From Valencia hispanica (Eukaryota > Chordata > Actinopteri > Cyprinodontiformes > Valenciidae), in assembly GCA_963556495.2 (NCBI GenBank), contig OY747721.1, positions 11,100,649-11,164,648 on the forward strand: a stretch of 64,000 nt of DNA, read 5' to 3'. The notes under the pieces were generated by a model, which searched no databases, was not told the origin of the DNA, and was given only the letters and a program-made list of their open reading frames with translations. Positions 1-60,779 of the stretch are shown piece by piece. Within the stretch, counting starts at the first letter, position 1; every line of letters starts with the position of its first letter. Both the position numbers and the translations under genes were made by a program.

Positions 1-724
1 TGAGTAAATATCCACTGTGTTGAGAAATCAATTCCAGAAACTTGATTCCTCTTTCTCTATTTTTATCATATTGCCATAACCCTACATTCACTCCTTGACA
101 GTGAAGGCATGGCTGCATTTTGGGTTGTATTTACACTTTCACAACCTTGCTGCCTTCTTTGATGGAGCACAGAGGAAGTCAGACGGTACATATATTTTTA
201 ATCAGCTCAATTTTACACACAGCATAAATGGTTCGTGCATTTTTAATAACTCAGTCTTCCTCTGGTGGAAATGGTGACCGTTTGGCTGGGATAACTATTG
301 CATTGTTTCTATGGTTGTTTTTGTGGTGCCTGGTCCCATGTCACTTAATTATTCCCCCTCTTGATGCTAAAATTGAGCAAAAACTGAACCGATGAAGGAG
401 CAATGCCGTCTGCCGTCGACTTACCCTTATAGCCTCTGGGTGCGTTTTTATGGACACTGTTGAAGCAGGAAGCGCATTAAAGTTGCAGGAGGGTTGAGCC
501 TCGGTGGTCAGTGATCAGTGCTACTTTATAGCAGAGTTAAAATGAAAAATCAACCCAACCCTGCTTGGCTTCTAAAAAGATAATGGTGCATATAATATCT
601 TGAGGAAGGAGCAATATATCCAGACAGATTCTGGTCTTGTTTAAATAGGAATGAGCAAACTGTTTTTGAATGAACAGAACAATAAGTTTTATTTATACAT
701 TAACGCAATGCAACCAAATGCCTG
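1..724. other. Intergenic, nothing recognised
   Basis: AT-rich sequence with only short chance reading frames on both strands. I see no gene, tRNA or repeat I can name. Confidence 0.5.
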
Positions 725-1275
725 TCACAGTCTATAGGCAAGATGGCAAAATGTGGAAGAAGGTGCTCTGATCAGATGAGACCAAAATACAGAAAAATAA
801 TATAAATAGTCCGTAACTAAATAAGTAAATGTGATAGTGGAGTTCATAACAAAGGTCCCATGCATCTCTTATATATTTCCATAAAATGAGGAGCAACAGC
901 ATCCAGTTTTGGCCTTTATTTACACCGAAAATTGTACTTTTTCCAGCCATATTTAGAAAAGTTGATTAATCGTGATAAATTATAATTAATTACTCTGTGA
1001 TTAATAAGATTACATTTTTTAATCGTTTGACAGCCCTAGTTTAGATCAAAGAGTAATACCATGTGCTGGAATGGCCTAGCCAGAAACCAGATCTAAATAC
1101 AACTGAGAATCTATGGCAAGACTTAAAAAAACTGACTGATCTCAGCCCTTTCTGACTGAACTTGAGCTGTTTTAGCATAGATGTATGGCCAAAGATCTCA
1201 GTATTTAGAAGGGAAAAGCCGATAGAAACTGATATAATGGCAGCAAAAGGTGGTGATGTAAAAGTCATAAGCAGT
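725..1275 (+). mobile_element. Tc1-like transposon remnant interrupted by a hAT-like end
   Basis: Around 745-790 the plus strand reads like the Tc1 segment WKKVL.SDQ (first catalytic Asp region). It resumes at about 1040-1180 with LEWPSQKPDLNTTENLWQDL, the block carrying the catalytic Glu. Between them, roughly 945-1038, lies an AT-rich block ending in the hAT-like terminus AATCGTTTGACAGCCCTA. Frameshifts and stops make it a dead copy. Confidence 0.65.
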
Positions 1276-1422
1276 CGGTATCTTATCTGCGGTTGAGTCA
1301 GGATAACAGCAAATCAAACTGAGAACAGCTTTGATGAACATCTCTGCCATCTTAAACTAATTTCAAAATATTTAAGTTTGTCTATTAATTAAACTTGAAA
1401 GGAAGCGACTAGATAAGCTAAT

Positions 1423-1640
1423 CAGGAAGAACAACTCTGTCCTCAGATGTCCCCTCGACCCAAAGCAGGTGGCGGCTAAAATAACATCAATGTTGGACAA
1501 TGTCTCCCATCCCATACATGAAATTGTTGCTGAACAGCGTTATCGTAGGTCCTTCCTCCCAGCAGCTGTAAGACTCCATCCCTGCTCCCAACAGACTCAA
1601 TAAGTGTTTACATCCCTGTCGTTATTTGCACAGTTTGTCA
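1423..1640 (+). mobile_element. 3' fragment of a non-LTR retrotransposon
   Basis: The plus strand contains the reverse-transcriptase tail phrase ERYR.SFLPAAVRL (from about 1537), typical of the last residues of L2/CR1-like fish LINEs. It is similar over about 200 bases to a second copy at 48760-49375, including the phrase encoding a spaced LLDNVSH. It is truncated at the 5' end. Confidence 0.6.
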
Positions 1641-1940
1641 TTTCTTGTGGTCTATTGTTGAATAACAAAGCATACTCTGCGTAAAACTGATGGAAACATA
1701 TGTTAGTCTAAAAACAGTTAAAAACTCATTTGCATTTCCCATTATAAAGTTATCAAGTCTGGAGCTGGTTAAAGACCAATATTCTACTCTAAAGTTGGCC
1801 ACACTGTAGCCATTAGCTGTGATGTTTCCAAAGCTGAAGTTGCCCAGACTGCTATCTACTGTTGGAAAGGTACTGACTGCTGATGAGAGATCCAAAGAAC
1901 CCCAATTTGCACCAAACAAAATTAATTACACGCCTACCTA

Positions 1941-3150
1941 CACTCACTGGCCACTTTATTAGGTACACCTTGCTAGTACTGGGTTGGACCCCCTTTTGCC
2001 TTCAGAACTGCCTTAATCCTTCGTGACATAGATTCAACAAGGTACTGGAAACATTCCTCTGAGATTTTGGTCCATATTGACATGATAGCATCACGCAGTT
2101 GGTGCAGATTTGTCGGCTGCACATCCATGATGCGAATCTCCCATTTCACCACATCCCAAAGGTGCTCTATTGGATTGAGATCTGGTGACTGTGGAGGCCA
2201 TTTGAGTACAGTGAACTCATTGTCATGTTCAAGAATCCAGTCTGAGATGATTCGAGCTTTATGACAAGGCACATTATCCTGCTGGAAGTAGCCATCAGAA
2301 GATGGGTACACTTTAGTCATGAAGGGATGGACATGGTCAGCAACAATACTCAGGTAGACTGAGTGCTCAATTGGTACTAAGGGGCTCAAAGTGTGCCAAG
2401 AAAATGACCCCCACACCATTACACCACTACCAGCAGCCTGAACCGTTGATACAAGGCAGGATGGATCCATGCTTTCATGTTGTTGACTCCAAAATCTGAC
2501 CCTACCATCCGAATGTCGCAGCAGAAATCGAGACTCATCAGAGCAGGCAATATTTTTCCAATCTTCTATTATCCAATTTTGGTGAGCCTGTGTGAATTGT
2601 TGCCTCAGTTTCCTGTTCTTAGCTGACAGGAGTGGCACCCGGTGTGGTCTTCTGCTGCTGTAGCCCATCTGCCTCAAGGTTCGACGTGTTCTGTTCAGAG
2701 ATGCTCTTCTGCATACCTTGGTTGTAACGAGTGGTTATTAAAGTTACTGTTTCCTTTCTATCAGCTTGAACCAGTCTGGCCATTCTCCTCTGACCTCTGG
2801 CATCAACAAGGCATTTTCGCCCACAGAACTGCTGCTCACTGGATATTTTCTCTTTTTCGGACCATTCTCTGTAAACCTTAGAGATGGTTGTGCGTGAAAA
2901 TCCCAGTAGATCAGCAGTTTCTGAAATACTCAGACCAGCTTGTCTGGCACCAACAACCATGCCACGTTCAAAGTCACCTAAATCACCTTTTTTCCCCATT
3001 CTGATGCTCGGTTTGAACTGCAGCAGATCGTCTTGACCATGTCTGCATGCCTAAATGCATTGAGTTGCCGGCCGCCATGTGATTGGCTGATTAGAAATTT
3101 GTGTTAATGAGCAGTTGGACATGTCTGCCTAATAAAGTGGCCAGTGAGTG
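1941..3150 (-). mobile_element. Nearly complete Tc1/mariner-type transposon, DD36E class
   Basis: The two ends are inverted copies beginning CACTCACTGGCCACTTTATT, matching over about 23 bases, and are flanked by TA at 1939-1940 and 3151-3152, the target duplication of this superfamily. It spans 1210 bp with one transposase on the minus strand. By eye, 36 residues separate the second Asp (QQDN) from the Glu (NPIEHLW), placing it in a DD36E group and not the classical DD34E one. It is one of the best preserved copies in the window. Confidence 0.9.
1973..2999 (-). pseudogene. Tc1/mariner transposase, broken by one frameshift
   Basis: The N-terminal part (2999 to about 2695) starts MGKKGDLGDFERG and has a helix-turn-helix at residues 24-46 (SISETADLLGFSRTTISKVY), then a second DNA-binding segment after GRKCLVDARGQRR. 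The C-terminal part (about 2690 to 1973) is open in another frame. It carries all three acidic residues: Asp in CSDESRF, Asp in QQDN and Glu in SPDLNPIEHLWD. The frames change between about 2688 and 2698, near ISEQ/TRRTLRQMGY. No other stop or break is seen, so the copy died recently or was mutated only lightly. Confidence 0.85.
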
Positions 3151-3857
3151 TATTATGATATCAGGGGCAGAGCTAATAAAAAGCAAGCAATCTAATAACT
3201 ACTCAGATAATTTTTCCATAACCATAATTTAAAGACAGTGTCTGACCTTTTTTAATGTGGAGGATTTTCTCATATGGAAATGATTTTTTGTTGTTTCTCT
3301 GTAACACCTTTGTCTCATGTCCACACCTGTTGATTAGGTGGTAGAACTGACTAAACAATAATATGACTGAATCTTGAGGAACAGGACTAAGAAGCACATG
3401 CTTCAGCCATTCAAGCTAAGAGCAGTAATTCAATCCGGCTGAGGTTGAAAATGCTGAGCATCAACGAGAAAGTTACTTTGCTCTTCTGTGCAGCAGAGCT
3501 AGTTTATCAACCCCCTGGTTATCTGTCCTAACCCAGAGCTAATGGACAATCCTCTCCTTGGGCAATACAAAATATCAGCTAGGTGCATTTGTTCATTTTA
3601 AAAATGATTCAGCAGATTTTACTTTGCATGACTTTTCTAGGGATTTGCTGTTTATAAAGGGACTATTATAAAGCTCCATTGCTTTCCTAGAACATGAGTT
3701 TTCATTAGATTTCTGATTTCTCTCATTTTTCTTCTTCAACATAACTAAATATGGGTTAGTTTTTCATCTTGTGATTTGGGCCATTTTGCTGTTTGGATTT
3801 TTTTGATTTAGCAAACAATGTTCATTTGTTTAGTACTGGGATGACAGCAATTTTTAC
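3151..3857. other. Intergenic, nothing recognised
   Basis: AT-rich DNA between two transposon copies, without a convincing gene or nameable repeat. Confidence 0.45.
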
Positions 3858-4995
3858 AGTTCCTTGCAAAAGTATCCACACCCCTTGATGGGGTTTTTTC
3901 ACATTACAACTCTAAACTTCCATTTTCAGATGACAAAGTAACACAAAGTCATGTAAAATTGTGATATGGAAGGAAACCGAAGTTTATCTTTTAATTATTT
4001 ATTAATAAAAATCTGAAAAGTGTGGCATGCATTTATTTACATTCCAGTCTTTTATTCCGACACTGACACTAAATGAAAACAGTGCAACTAAATCCCTTCA
4101 GATGTCATCTAATCAGTAAATAGAGTAAATATGTTTGTTTTAATTTCAGTATAAATGTTCTGTGAAGGCCTCAGAGGTTTGTTGGAGAACATTGGTGAAC
4201 AAACCAAGACCAAGGAACACAGAAGACATTGTGGAGAAGTTTAAAGCTGGAATAGGTTGTAAAATAAAATATTCAGCTTTGAACATCTCATGTAGCTCAG
4301 TTTAATTAATCATCTGAAATTAAATGAGTGAGGCACAAGTCGTCAAGACACGGCCGTCTACCTCAGCTGAAAGACAGGCTAGGAGAGCATTAATCGGAGA
4401 AGCTGTTTACTGAGCAACTGTTGGTGTCAAGAAAAAAAAGTTATTGCTGAAGGAAAGCCATACGAAGTTCACCAGAAGCTATGTAGGGGACACAGCGAAT
4501 ATTTGGAAGAAGGTGCTTTAGTCAGATGAGACCAAAACTGAACCTTTTGCCCCACATGCAAAACTCATGAGAATCGATTAACTACACCACTGTACTTCAC
4601 TCTGAATAGACGATCCGCATGGTGGTAGCAGCATTAGGCTGTGGGTATGCTGCTCTTCAGCAGGGACAGAGATGCTGGTCAGAGTCGATAGGAAGACAAT
4701 GGAGTTAAATCTAGAGCAATCCTGCAAGACAACCTGACAGAGGCTGCAAAAGAAGGAGGTACAAAGCCAGCTCTATCAATGTCTTTGAACAACGTACAGT
4801 CATGTGTCATAATGGCCCAGTCAAAGTCGAGACCTAAATCCCTTTGAGAATCCGTGGCAAAACTTGAAAATTAATGTTGACAGACGCTCTCTATCCAATC
4901 TGACTGAGTTTGAGCTATTTTGCCAAGAAGAATGGGCAAATATTTCAGTCCCAAAGCTTGTACAGACACTCCCAAAAGATTTGCAGCCAAAGGTG
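3858..4995 (+). mobile_element. Degenerate Tc1-like transposon
   Basis: The left end reads as the common fish Tc1 terminus TTCCTTGCAAAAGTATCCAC. Internal phrases include a plus-strand GGAGAAGTTTAAAGCTGG (about 4230), SDET-type coding at 4510-4550, and QSRDLNPFENPWQNLKI at about 4820-4870. Multiple stops and frameshifts make it a fossil. The right end is not clear and meets a Harbinger-like block near 5000. Confidence 0.7.
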
Positions 4996-5002
4996 GTTTT
5001 AC

Positions 5003-5432
5003 TAACGGTGTGTTCACACCAAAGCGTCAAAAAGCGCCGTACGCCCAAGTTGGATCCTTGAACATTTGCACATTTCTCCAAAGCAAATTGGACGCATGCC
5101 AAAATATACCATTTTGACGCACATCAAGCTGGAAATACGCAATTTGTAGGAGGAGCTAGTGCCAGACTGTATTTTTGCAAGATGGCAGCTGTCAATCTAG
5201 CAGAAAACAACTGTAGAATAGCGGAACAGTAGGCTAGTTTGCTAGCATTTGCGCAGGTTCGCAGGGTCAGTAACGTGAAAACTTTCAAAAGTGGAATGAA
5301 CTTACCAGGTTACCCTATCTCCTCACTTATTTTCCTCCAAGAGAGGTCCTTTTTATTCCTGTCTCTGTAGTGAAAGCAACTGGTGTTGTCTAGCTCAGGG
5401 TGATTAGCCACGTATTTCCTCCATGTTGAATA
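5003..5432 (-). mobile_element. PIF/Harbinger-like remnant with a MADF-domain coding piece
   Basis: The left edge has the terminus-like GGTGTGTTCACACCAAAGCG (5009-5028) beside a TAA trinucleotide, the target size used by Harbinger elements. On the minus strand from about 5430 to 5325 an unbroken stretch of 37 codons reads [16 protein letters not shown], then FHYRDRNKKDLSWRKISEEI. Its spacing resembles a MADF/Myb-SANT-like domain, as found in the second protein of Harbinger elements. It is cut at the right by the next Tc1 copy. A host-derived exon cannot be fully excluded. Confidence 0.5.
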
Positions 5433-5439
5433 AATGAAT

Positions 5440-6570
5440 TTTGTCAGACCTGACCTTGTGAACTGGGTCACAGCATCGAGTGACACCAGGCTCCTGATTG
5501 GTTGAAGCGGCGCAAACTGATGCCCAAGTTCCGCTTTGACAGCGATGTCTCATGCTCCTCACTAGCCTCATGATGTCCTGAGGCAATGCGTTCCACTCTT
5601 CCACAAGTGCTATAAACGGTTCTGCCAGGTCACGTGGGGGTGGGGTACGATCATCCAGTCTCTGCTTCAGCTGGTCCCAAACGTACTCTATGGGGATCAG
5701 GTCAGGAAACATTGCTGGCCAAACCATCTGAGGCACTCCGACTTCCTGAAGTCGAGCTGTGACAATTCTGGCACGATGTGGTGGAGCATTATCATCCATG
5801 AACAGAAAGTTGGAAGTGTGCTGGCAGAATTGGGGGATGATGATGATGGGTTCTATGATGTCTCTGAGGTAAGAACGTGCAGTGACTGAGCCATCTACAG
5901 TAACCAAATCAGTTTTGCGCTGACTGGTGATGCCTGCCCAGACTGTTACACCTCCTCCACCAAAGCTAACCCAGGGGACCATGTTGACCTCGGTGTATCG
6001 CTCACCTCACTTTCTCCAGCAACGCTGATGACCATCATTTCTGTGCAAGGTGACCCGACACTCGACAGTGAACAGGACGGTAGACCACTGCTGCATTGTC
6101 CAGGTCACATGGTCTTTTGCCCACTGTAAACGTTCACGGCGGTCATCTGGCATTCAAGCCAAAGCGGTGGAGTCTGTTGCGAATGGTTTGTCTGGAATCC
6201 CTTGTACCCCTCACATCTCGTAAACGGGCCTGCAGCTGTGTTGCATGACAATGTCTGAGTGCATAGGTCCTTAGGTACTGGTAATCGTTGCGGTCTGTCA
6301 CTCGTGGGGCTCCACTCCTGGGTCTGTCACAAACTCTGCCAGTAGTTCTGTGTCTTGATGCAAGCCTGCTGATGACTGCCTGTCACCAACCCCATGACCC
6401 CAGAAGGCCCTGCTCATCCATTTAGTGACGTCGTATGTTCATGGCTGTTTGAAGGATGAAGTTGGAATGACTTAAAGACAATACCAGCTTTTTAAACCAA
6501 CAGAATGTTAAAATTTATGCCACATTTAAAAGGGTTGTCTTTAGTATTTTTTGGTGTTGGCCCCAATATG
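5440..6570 (-). mobile_element. Tc1/mariner (DD34E) transposon remnant with broken transposase
   Basis: On the minus strand 5982-5404 is open and contains [11 protein letters not shown], the metal-binding Asp in [12 protein letters not shown], and the Glu in [12 protein letters not shown] (34 residues between them by eye). Upstream, 6410-5990 continues in other frames with DNA-binding phrases such as TTGRVCDRPRSGAPRVTDR and RDSRQTIRNRLHRFGLNARR. There is an in-frame stop near 6150 and at least one frameshift. It is a different Tc1 lineage from the copy at 1941-3150. Terminal repeats are not clear, so the edges are approximate. Confidence 0.75.
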
Positions 6571-8680
6571 TATGGCACACTGTACACAGGGAGACCATTA
6601 CGTGGAAAACACAAAATGAGGTGTGTCAATCACCCCAATACAATTGCCTCCCTATCCCAAAAATCTCCGGGGTGAAATAAATACCATATGTATGACATTA
6701 ACTGAGTCTCTCACAATATCCCTAACTTATTGGGAATTGTGTAATTCATGTGCACACCACAGTTTTCAGATTTTTATTTGTAAAAAAAAAAAAAAAAAAA
6801 CTAACGTTTTTCCTTTCACTTAACAAATATATGACTACTTACTCCATAAAGGTTTAAAAGACTAATTTAACTCTCCCAAATTTATTGCTTTTGTTCCTTT
6901 TAAGCTATTTAATTCTTTAAAATAATGCATATTTGGTGACTTAGAAGTACATTTATCACATGAAAGCTTCTTTAAAGCTCAATTTGTTTTAGTCTTTTCA
7001 TCTTTCTCTATTTGCTAAATGTGAATTTGCTTTTCTTTTATCCTTTGCAGTTATTTTCTCCAGTTTTTCTCTTATGCAAACTGAGTCCCTTCATATCACA
7101 AGGTTTTCAAGGTTTACTTTCATGCCTAAAGCTGCATTGTATTCTAATTACCACCAGTGCCTCTGGCTACACTTGGATCTAAATACGAAAAAAAAGCCTT
7201 ATTACAATCTTACACCTGGCCACTAGAAATGTTTTACAAATATGGCTGTTTCGTGGCTATAATGTCCTCATGAGTGGATAAAAAGATTAAATGTAAACCC
7301 TTAGGGCCCTGTGAGGTCTCTGACAATGCAAAACATGGAAACTACTGTAATCTCACAGCGGCACCAGTGTAGCAGCTCAGAGAATATTTCTCACTTTCTG
7401 CTCTTACATCTCCACCCTTCTAAGCCACTTCAAACTCATTTTTCAAAAGCCAACTTATCTTTGGCTGCCTTTCCCACAAAGATCCCTTTTTAGTTAATGG
7501 GAAGCAGCTGAAAAATGGTGGCCATTAGCCGCATTACGCACCTCAGCGGTGGTTGAATTTGAGTATTTGAGGCAACCAACGGCTGCTCATGGAAGAAGGA
7601 TGACTGTTTGCTAAATACGTGACATCTCTGGCATTATCTTTGGTAGCAACAAACAAGAGGCTGAGTAGCCTAGGTGACTCGGGCTGAGGTCATTTTTAGC
7701 CTGTACGTTTTTCCTCTATAATGTAATTTGACTTTTCCTTGAAAAGGGCTGCAGCTGGTGCTATATGGATGTTTGAAACTCAGATCCAATTATGTCTCTG
7801 CAGATGGCCAAAGGTCCTAATATTTCTGTAGTAAAGAGCATTACTTTGTGAGAATATAAGCTAGTTTTTATTGTAATCTCTGTGCACACACTTCCATGTT
7901 TGTGGACATCCTCTCCCACCTGAAGGGGGTTTTGCCTCGTTTTTTTTCCTCCAGCATGTGGAGTGACCTCATGCTCCCTGCATGGGAACATGGCAGCGAT
8001 GCTGTGAAATGTCACTTTTCCACTGCTCACAAAGGCAGTGAGTTGCTGTGGGGTCTCATCCATTGTGGTGGGAAACAAACTGGAACAAAAGTCACATTTA
8101 AAGGTCAGACCACAACGCTCATGAATACAGACCAGAGCGGCTGCATTCATTCCTAATATCAGAGGATTACATTAGGATAGCTGTACATAGATTGAAGTTG
8201 TATGAGAGGGTGAAATAAATTACCACAGCACTATGTGATATATTTAATGGTTGCTACTTTATGGAGCCTGAGAAATTAAATTAAAGCGTATTGTAAAATG
8301 TGTTTTAAAAAAATTTCAGTTTCTGCTGAGTAAATTAGGAGATCACCACAATTATTCCTATAGAAAATGGCAAAGATCACACAGCCATATCACACCAGTC
8401 TCATACGATTCGAACGTCACTAAACAGCATTTTAATACATTTTATCCTCAGTTGACGTGAATGCATTAATTTTTTGAGACACAAGCAGACCTATGGAAGG
8501 ACGAATGGATGGATAAAAAAAGATTTGCTAGTTTTTACCCATGTGATAATGTTTTGTTTTGTTCCATGCTTAATGATATAGTTATTATTCTTTATTTTTA
8601 ATGTATCAGAATAAAGGGGGGAATGGTAGAAATGTACTGTACACATTTTCTATTTTGATTTGTAAAACAAAAATTAAAAA
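6571..8680. other. Intergenic, nothing recognised
   Basis: Mostly AT-rich unique-looking DNA with an A-run at 6781-6800. The longest open frame (8150-7761 minus, 129 codons) has no recognisable motif and overlaps an open frame on the other strand, so it is not called. Confidence 0.5.
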
Positions 8681-8970
8681 CCATCATCTGGGAGGGGCTC
8701 TGAGTAGAGCCGATGCTCCTCCACATCGACAGGAGCTAATTCAGGTGGCTCGGGCATCCGGCTAGGAGGATTCCTCTAGGACGCCTCCCTGTTGGGGTGT
8801 TCCACGCACGTCCCACCGGGAGGAGACCTAGTGGAAGACCCAGGACACGCTGGAGGGACTACGTTTCTTGGCTGGCCTGGGAACACCTTGGGATTTTTCC
8901 CCAGAATCTCTGCTTAGGCTGCTACCCTGCGACCCGACCCCAGATCAAGTGGAAGACAACGGATTTATGG
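8681..8970 (+). mobile_element. Rex3/RTE-like LINE 3' fragment
   Basis: The plus strand reads, with interruptions, VEPMLLHIDRS, FRWLGHP, then RPSGRPRTRWRDYVSWLAWE and LLRLLPCDPTPD. These are the hallmark C-terminal words of the RTE/Rex3 endonuclease-reverse transcriptase in fish. An in-frame stop near the start and an internal deletion show it is dead. It is 5' truncated, as usual for these elements. Confidence 0.8.
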
Positions 8971-9780
8971 AATTAATACAGAATACATCTTCACAAGGCA
9001 CTGCATTTAGCAGGTGTGTAACATTACCGACGTCTCTCCCTGGTACAAGCAAAAGTGGCAAGATAAAAAACTAGCAAAAGAAAATACTATCCACAGCAGT
9101 CCACACCAAACTAATGCAACAATGACCTGTTACATTGACACAGGGAAGGCTGAAGACCCGCCTTTATGTTTTAAAGCAGTAGTGCACATTGTGGAGACTG
9201 TGTAATAAGTTATATATTTGGCCGCTATTTTGTTGCTTGCCAGATGTGCTATGTAACACCGGATAGAGTTTAATAAACCCTATTAAATACACCACCAGGC
9301 TCTGCGGTTCCGAGTGTTAAAACTGGTGTGATTTCATAGCCTATTTATTTTGTCTTTTCACATCGGAAGCAATAATTTAGCTCTATATTTCGAGTACCTT
9401 TTATTTTGCTTGAAATCAAGTGAAAATAACTGAAATAAGCACTTTTTTTTACACAGCTTTGGAGCTGGTTAAACATTTTGTTTGACATATTAAATGTGGA
9501 AAACATGTGTATTTTTTAAAATAAAATATTTCCAAGACCTGAAACTTGTCTGAACATTGCTAAGTAAATAATTGAAAATATATTCCATCACTAAGCAGAT
9601 CAGTTTCTTTTTTATTATTTCATAGCTGCATATACAACATAATATGCATCCTCATAAATTCTTTCCAGCCTTGATAATAGAACAAAAGTAAGTACACAAC
9701 ACTTCAGGTTAGATAATGAGTAATTTTCCATATTAAAGCACTTGTGGTTTAGAAAATGAGTGTCTTGTTGGCCCATGAGG
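8971..9780. other. Intergenic or distal 3' UTR, nothing recognised
   Basis: AT-rich DNA without a recognised gene or repeat. It could hold a distal polyadenylation site of the Rnd-like gene. Confidence 0.4.
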
Positions 9781-10296
9781 TTTTTATTTCAGGTATGTTT
9801 TATTTCTGCCCAGATTTTCAATTTAAAAGAAGATGTCGTTCGTCTATATTTACAGATTTTTCAGAGCTCTTGCATCATTTTGTGCTTCGTTTCCTGGAAC
9901 ACTTAAAGACAAAAACAGGATTTCAAATATGAAACTATTTCTTCTTTTAGTCTCCCCACTCCTTTTTCTGTGATTTCTTTTCAAACCAGCCTGTTTCTCT
10001 CCTTTTTTTACCCCTTGTAAAAGCTTTTACAGAAAAACAGCTTCAGCCACTAAACTCCAGGATGATAACACAGCCACAAAGAAAAATAACAAGCAGAGCT
10101 TTGCAGAAAACTGAGCAAAAAAAATAAAAACCTCAAAGTGCTCCACAAGGCTGCATAAATGTTTGTTTTTTGACATATTTTTCTTGTTACAGTGCAAAAG
10201 TCTGACAGGTATTCACCGATAAATTATAAAAGTTTATGTCCAGTGGAGCACATGTCCATCAGCAGACACAGATCAGGCCAATGGTGGGCTCTGGTG
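9781..10296 (-). other. Probable 3' UTR of the Rnd-like gene
   Basis: DNA following the TAG on the minus strand is AT-rich and without recognisable repeats. AATAAA hexamers on the minus strand lie at 9803-9798 and 9788-9783, with further ones near 9610 and 9400. Which one is used cannot be told from sequence alone, so the 3' boundary is a guess. Confidence 0.4.
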
Positions 10297-58727
<48,431 letters not shown>

Positions 58728-58960
58728 CGCGCACCGTGTTATCACTGGATGGCTCTGCGTCGCTGCCTTCTTGTCATTTAGTTCCCAGTCTGTGGTTCGT
58801 GGAGGAGCAGCTCTGTCGGTTCCTTAGGTTTCCTCCTGAGAAGATGGATGACAGAGGAACACTTCAACCCCTCACGGATTATGTCACGCTCAGCCACACC
58901 ATGCTCCGCGCTGCGCTGCGCTCCTCTGCTCCAACAGGCGCAGAGGTTCCACGATCATAC
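58728..58960 (-). promoter_or_regulatory. Probable 5' leader and core promoter of the Rnd-like gene, with two short upstream ORFs
   Basis: This stretch directly upstream of the start codon is richer in G+C and CpG than its surroundings, notably around 58900-58950. No clear TATA box was found, and the transcription start cannot be placed by eye. On the minus strand there are two short upstream reading frames: 58902-58879 (seven codons) and 58777-58742 (eleven codons). Both end before the main ATG. If the leader includes them they could dampen translation; this is inference. Confidence 0.45.
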
Positions 58961-60690
58961 CTGGATGTAAAGGTTTCTCCGACAATGATCTGTTTCCGTT
59001 TCAGTTCCATCACAATAAAAGCGTGAAAGGTTTCTGCGATTGAAATCATTTTCAAAGATTAAATTTATCCATCTACGTGCAACTTAAATAAATCCACGAT
59101 ATAGTTTTCCTGTATGTATCCTTCAACGTTTTTCTGAGTTTTGGCTACATTGTACTTTAAAAAAGCTTAAACAGCTGCTTTAAGGATAGAAAATAAAACT
59201 AAAATATACCCGTGTCAAGTCTTACATTCATAACACAAAAACTTCCGCTTTTAACGTATATGATTGCAGCTTTTACTTTTAATATTGTTATTATTAATGG
59301 AAGTTTACAGAGTGAATGGTAAATTAGTTTCTTATAATGTTTAAAAAACCCAGCTGAAATAGAATCTCCAACGGCTGATCCTGTTTGGGTATAAATTAGT
59401 GTTAGCACTAATGCATTTCTAACACAGGATGTTAGAAATGCATTTAGTTACATAAAAGTGTGTACAACATGTTTTCTGTCCATTTCATTACTTCAGTTCT
59501 AGTTTAGTAATCCTGATAACCTTATCAAACATTCGTGTTGCTATTATGAAATAATAAATTTATGGTTTTGTATTTAAAATGTATTACAAAAACATTTACA
59601 TTTATTAAAAATTCTCTCTGTTTTTATTTGTAGCTTAAATTAAGATAGTTTGACCATTTCAAGTCTGTTCCTGACATGAATGGATGGATAGATGGATGGA
59701 TTTCTTTTGTAAGAATCTCAATTGAACCAAAATATCTTACCAGAGTTGGAAAAGTGCTTTGAATTAATAATTTTTTGACTTTGTCATTATTACCATATTT
59801 GGGCATTCTTTCTCTATTTTGCCACTTTTTTCTGAAGCTGAATATGTCACAAACTGTTTAAACAGATTATTAAACTTCTCAACTAACCAAAGGAGAGTGT
59901 GAAAAAAACTAGAAGAGACCAGGAAATAAGTTATCTAATTTGAAGACATGCTTTCTGCACTTCCTGCCCTTCCTTGACTGATTATAGCCGATTTGATGCA
60001 TTTCCATGATTTTCATCACTTTACACAACTATACTGTTTGCAAGTGGTTAATCTAGGCTGACTAAATTGCGCAAAACGCACATTGTTGACATTTTTGTGT
60101 AATTACAGGAAGTAATTTTGCTGCTCTGTGTACTACGGTGAGCCTTTTGTCAGTGATCTCAGAATTGTGTGGCCCAGAACATCTTAACTGTGGATTAGTC
60201 TTTAGCTCCATCTTGTGGCCAAAAAAGAAGCAACAATGGATTTACCAGCATAGTAACCGCAGTTTTTCAATAAACTAAAGATACACAATTTTTTTATGGT
60301 TTGAAAGCAAGATACCATGTATTTTTTTTATGAAAAATGCAGCTGGAGAGTCATTTTTCTATTTACAGTTGAGGGTTCTTTGCTAATTGTGTCATATTGG
60401 CTATTTTTATGTTTATGTCTTCAATTGTTTTAATGGCCAAATATATTAATATTATTCCCAGCTTATATGTAAATCCAAAAACAACAGATATCTTGACTGC
60501 AATTTTATTTAAAACAATGTGCAATATCTGGTGAAAGATGTTTGTGCTAGTCAGGAAAAGTCTTGCAGAAAATGCAGTGGCTCTCAAAGGGTAAATTCAC
60601 AACCTGGCACAAGGTTGTATTTGGCCTTCGGTACCATTGGATATTAGGCCCCTCTTCCTGATAAGAGCATCACCACCAGTCTGGCCTTTG
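58961..60690. other. Upstream intergenic, nothing recognised
   Basis: AT-rich DNA beyond the gene's leader without a gene or nameable repeat. A short GGAT run lies at 59681-59702. Confidence 0.45.
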
Positions 60691-60779
60691 TGTTCCTTGA
60701 TGGTCCGGTAATCACTCTACAGTATTTAAAGCTTCTTAAGACATTGCTTTGGAGTTTGCTGATACCCGTAAGCAGTCAT

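Noticed and set aside
7761..8156. 129-codon minus and 86-codon plus overlapping frames
   Set aside because: No recognisable motif, no splice or start support, and the two strands overlap; likely chance.
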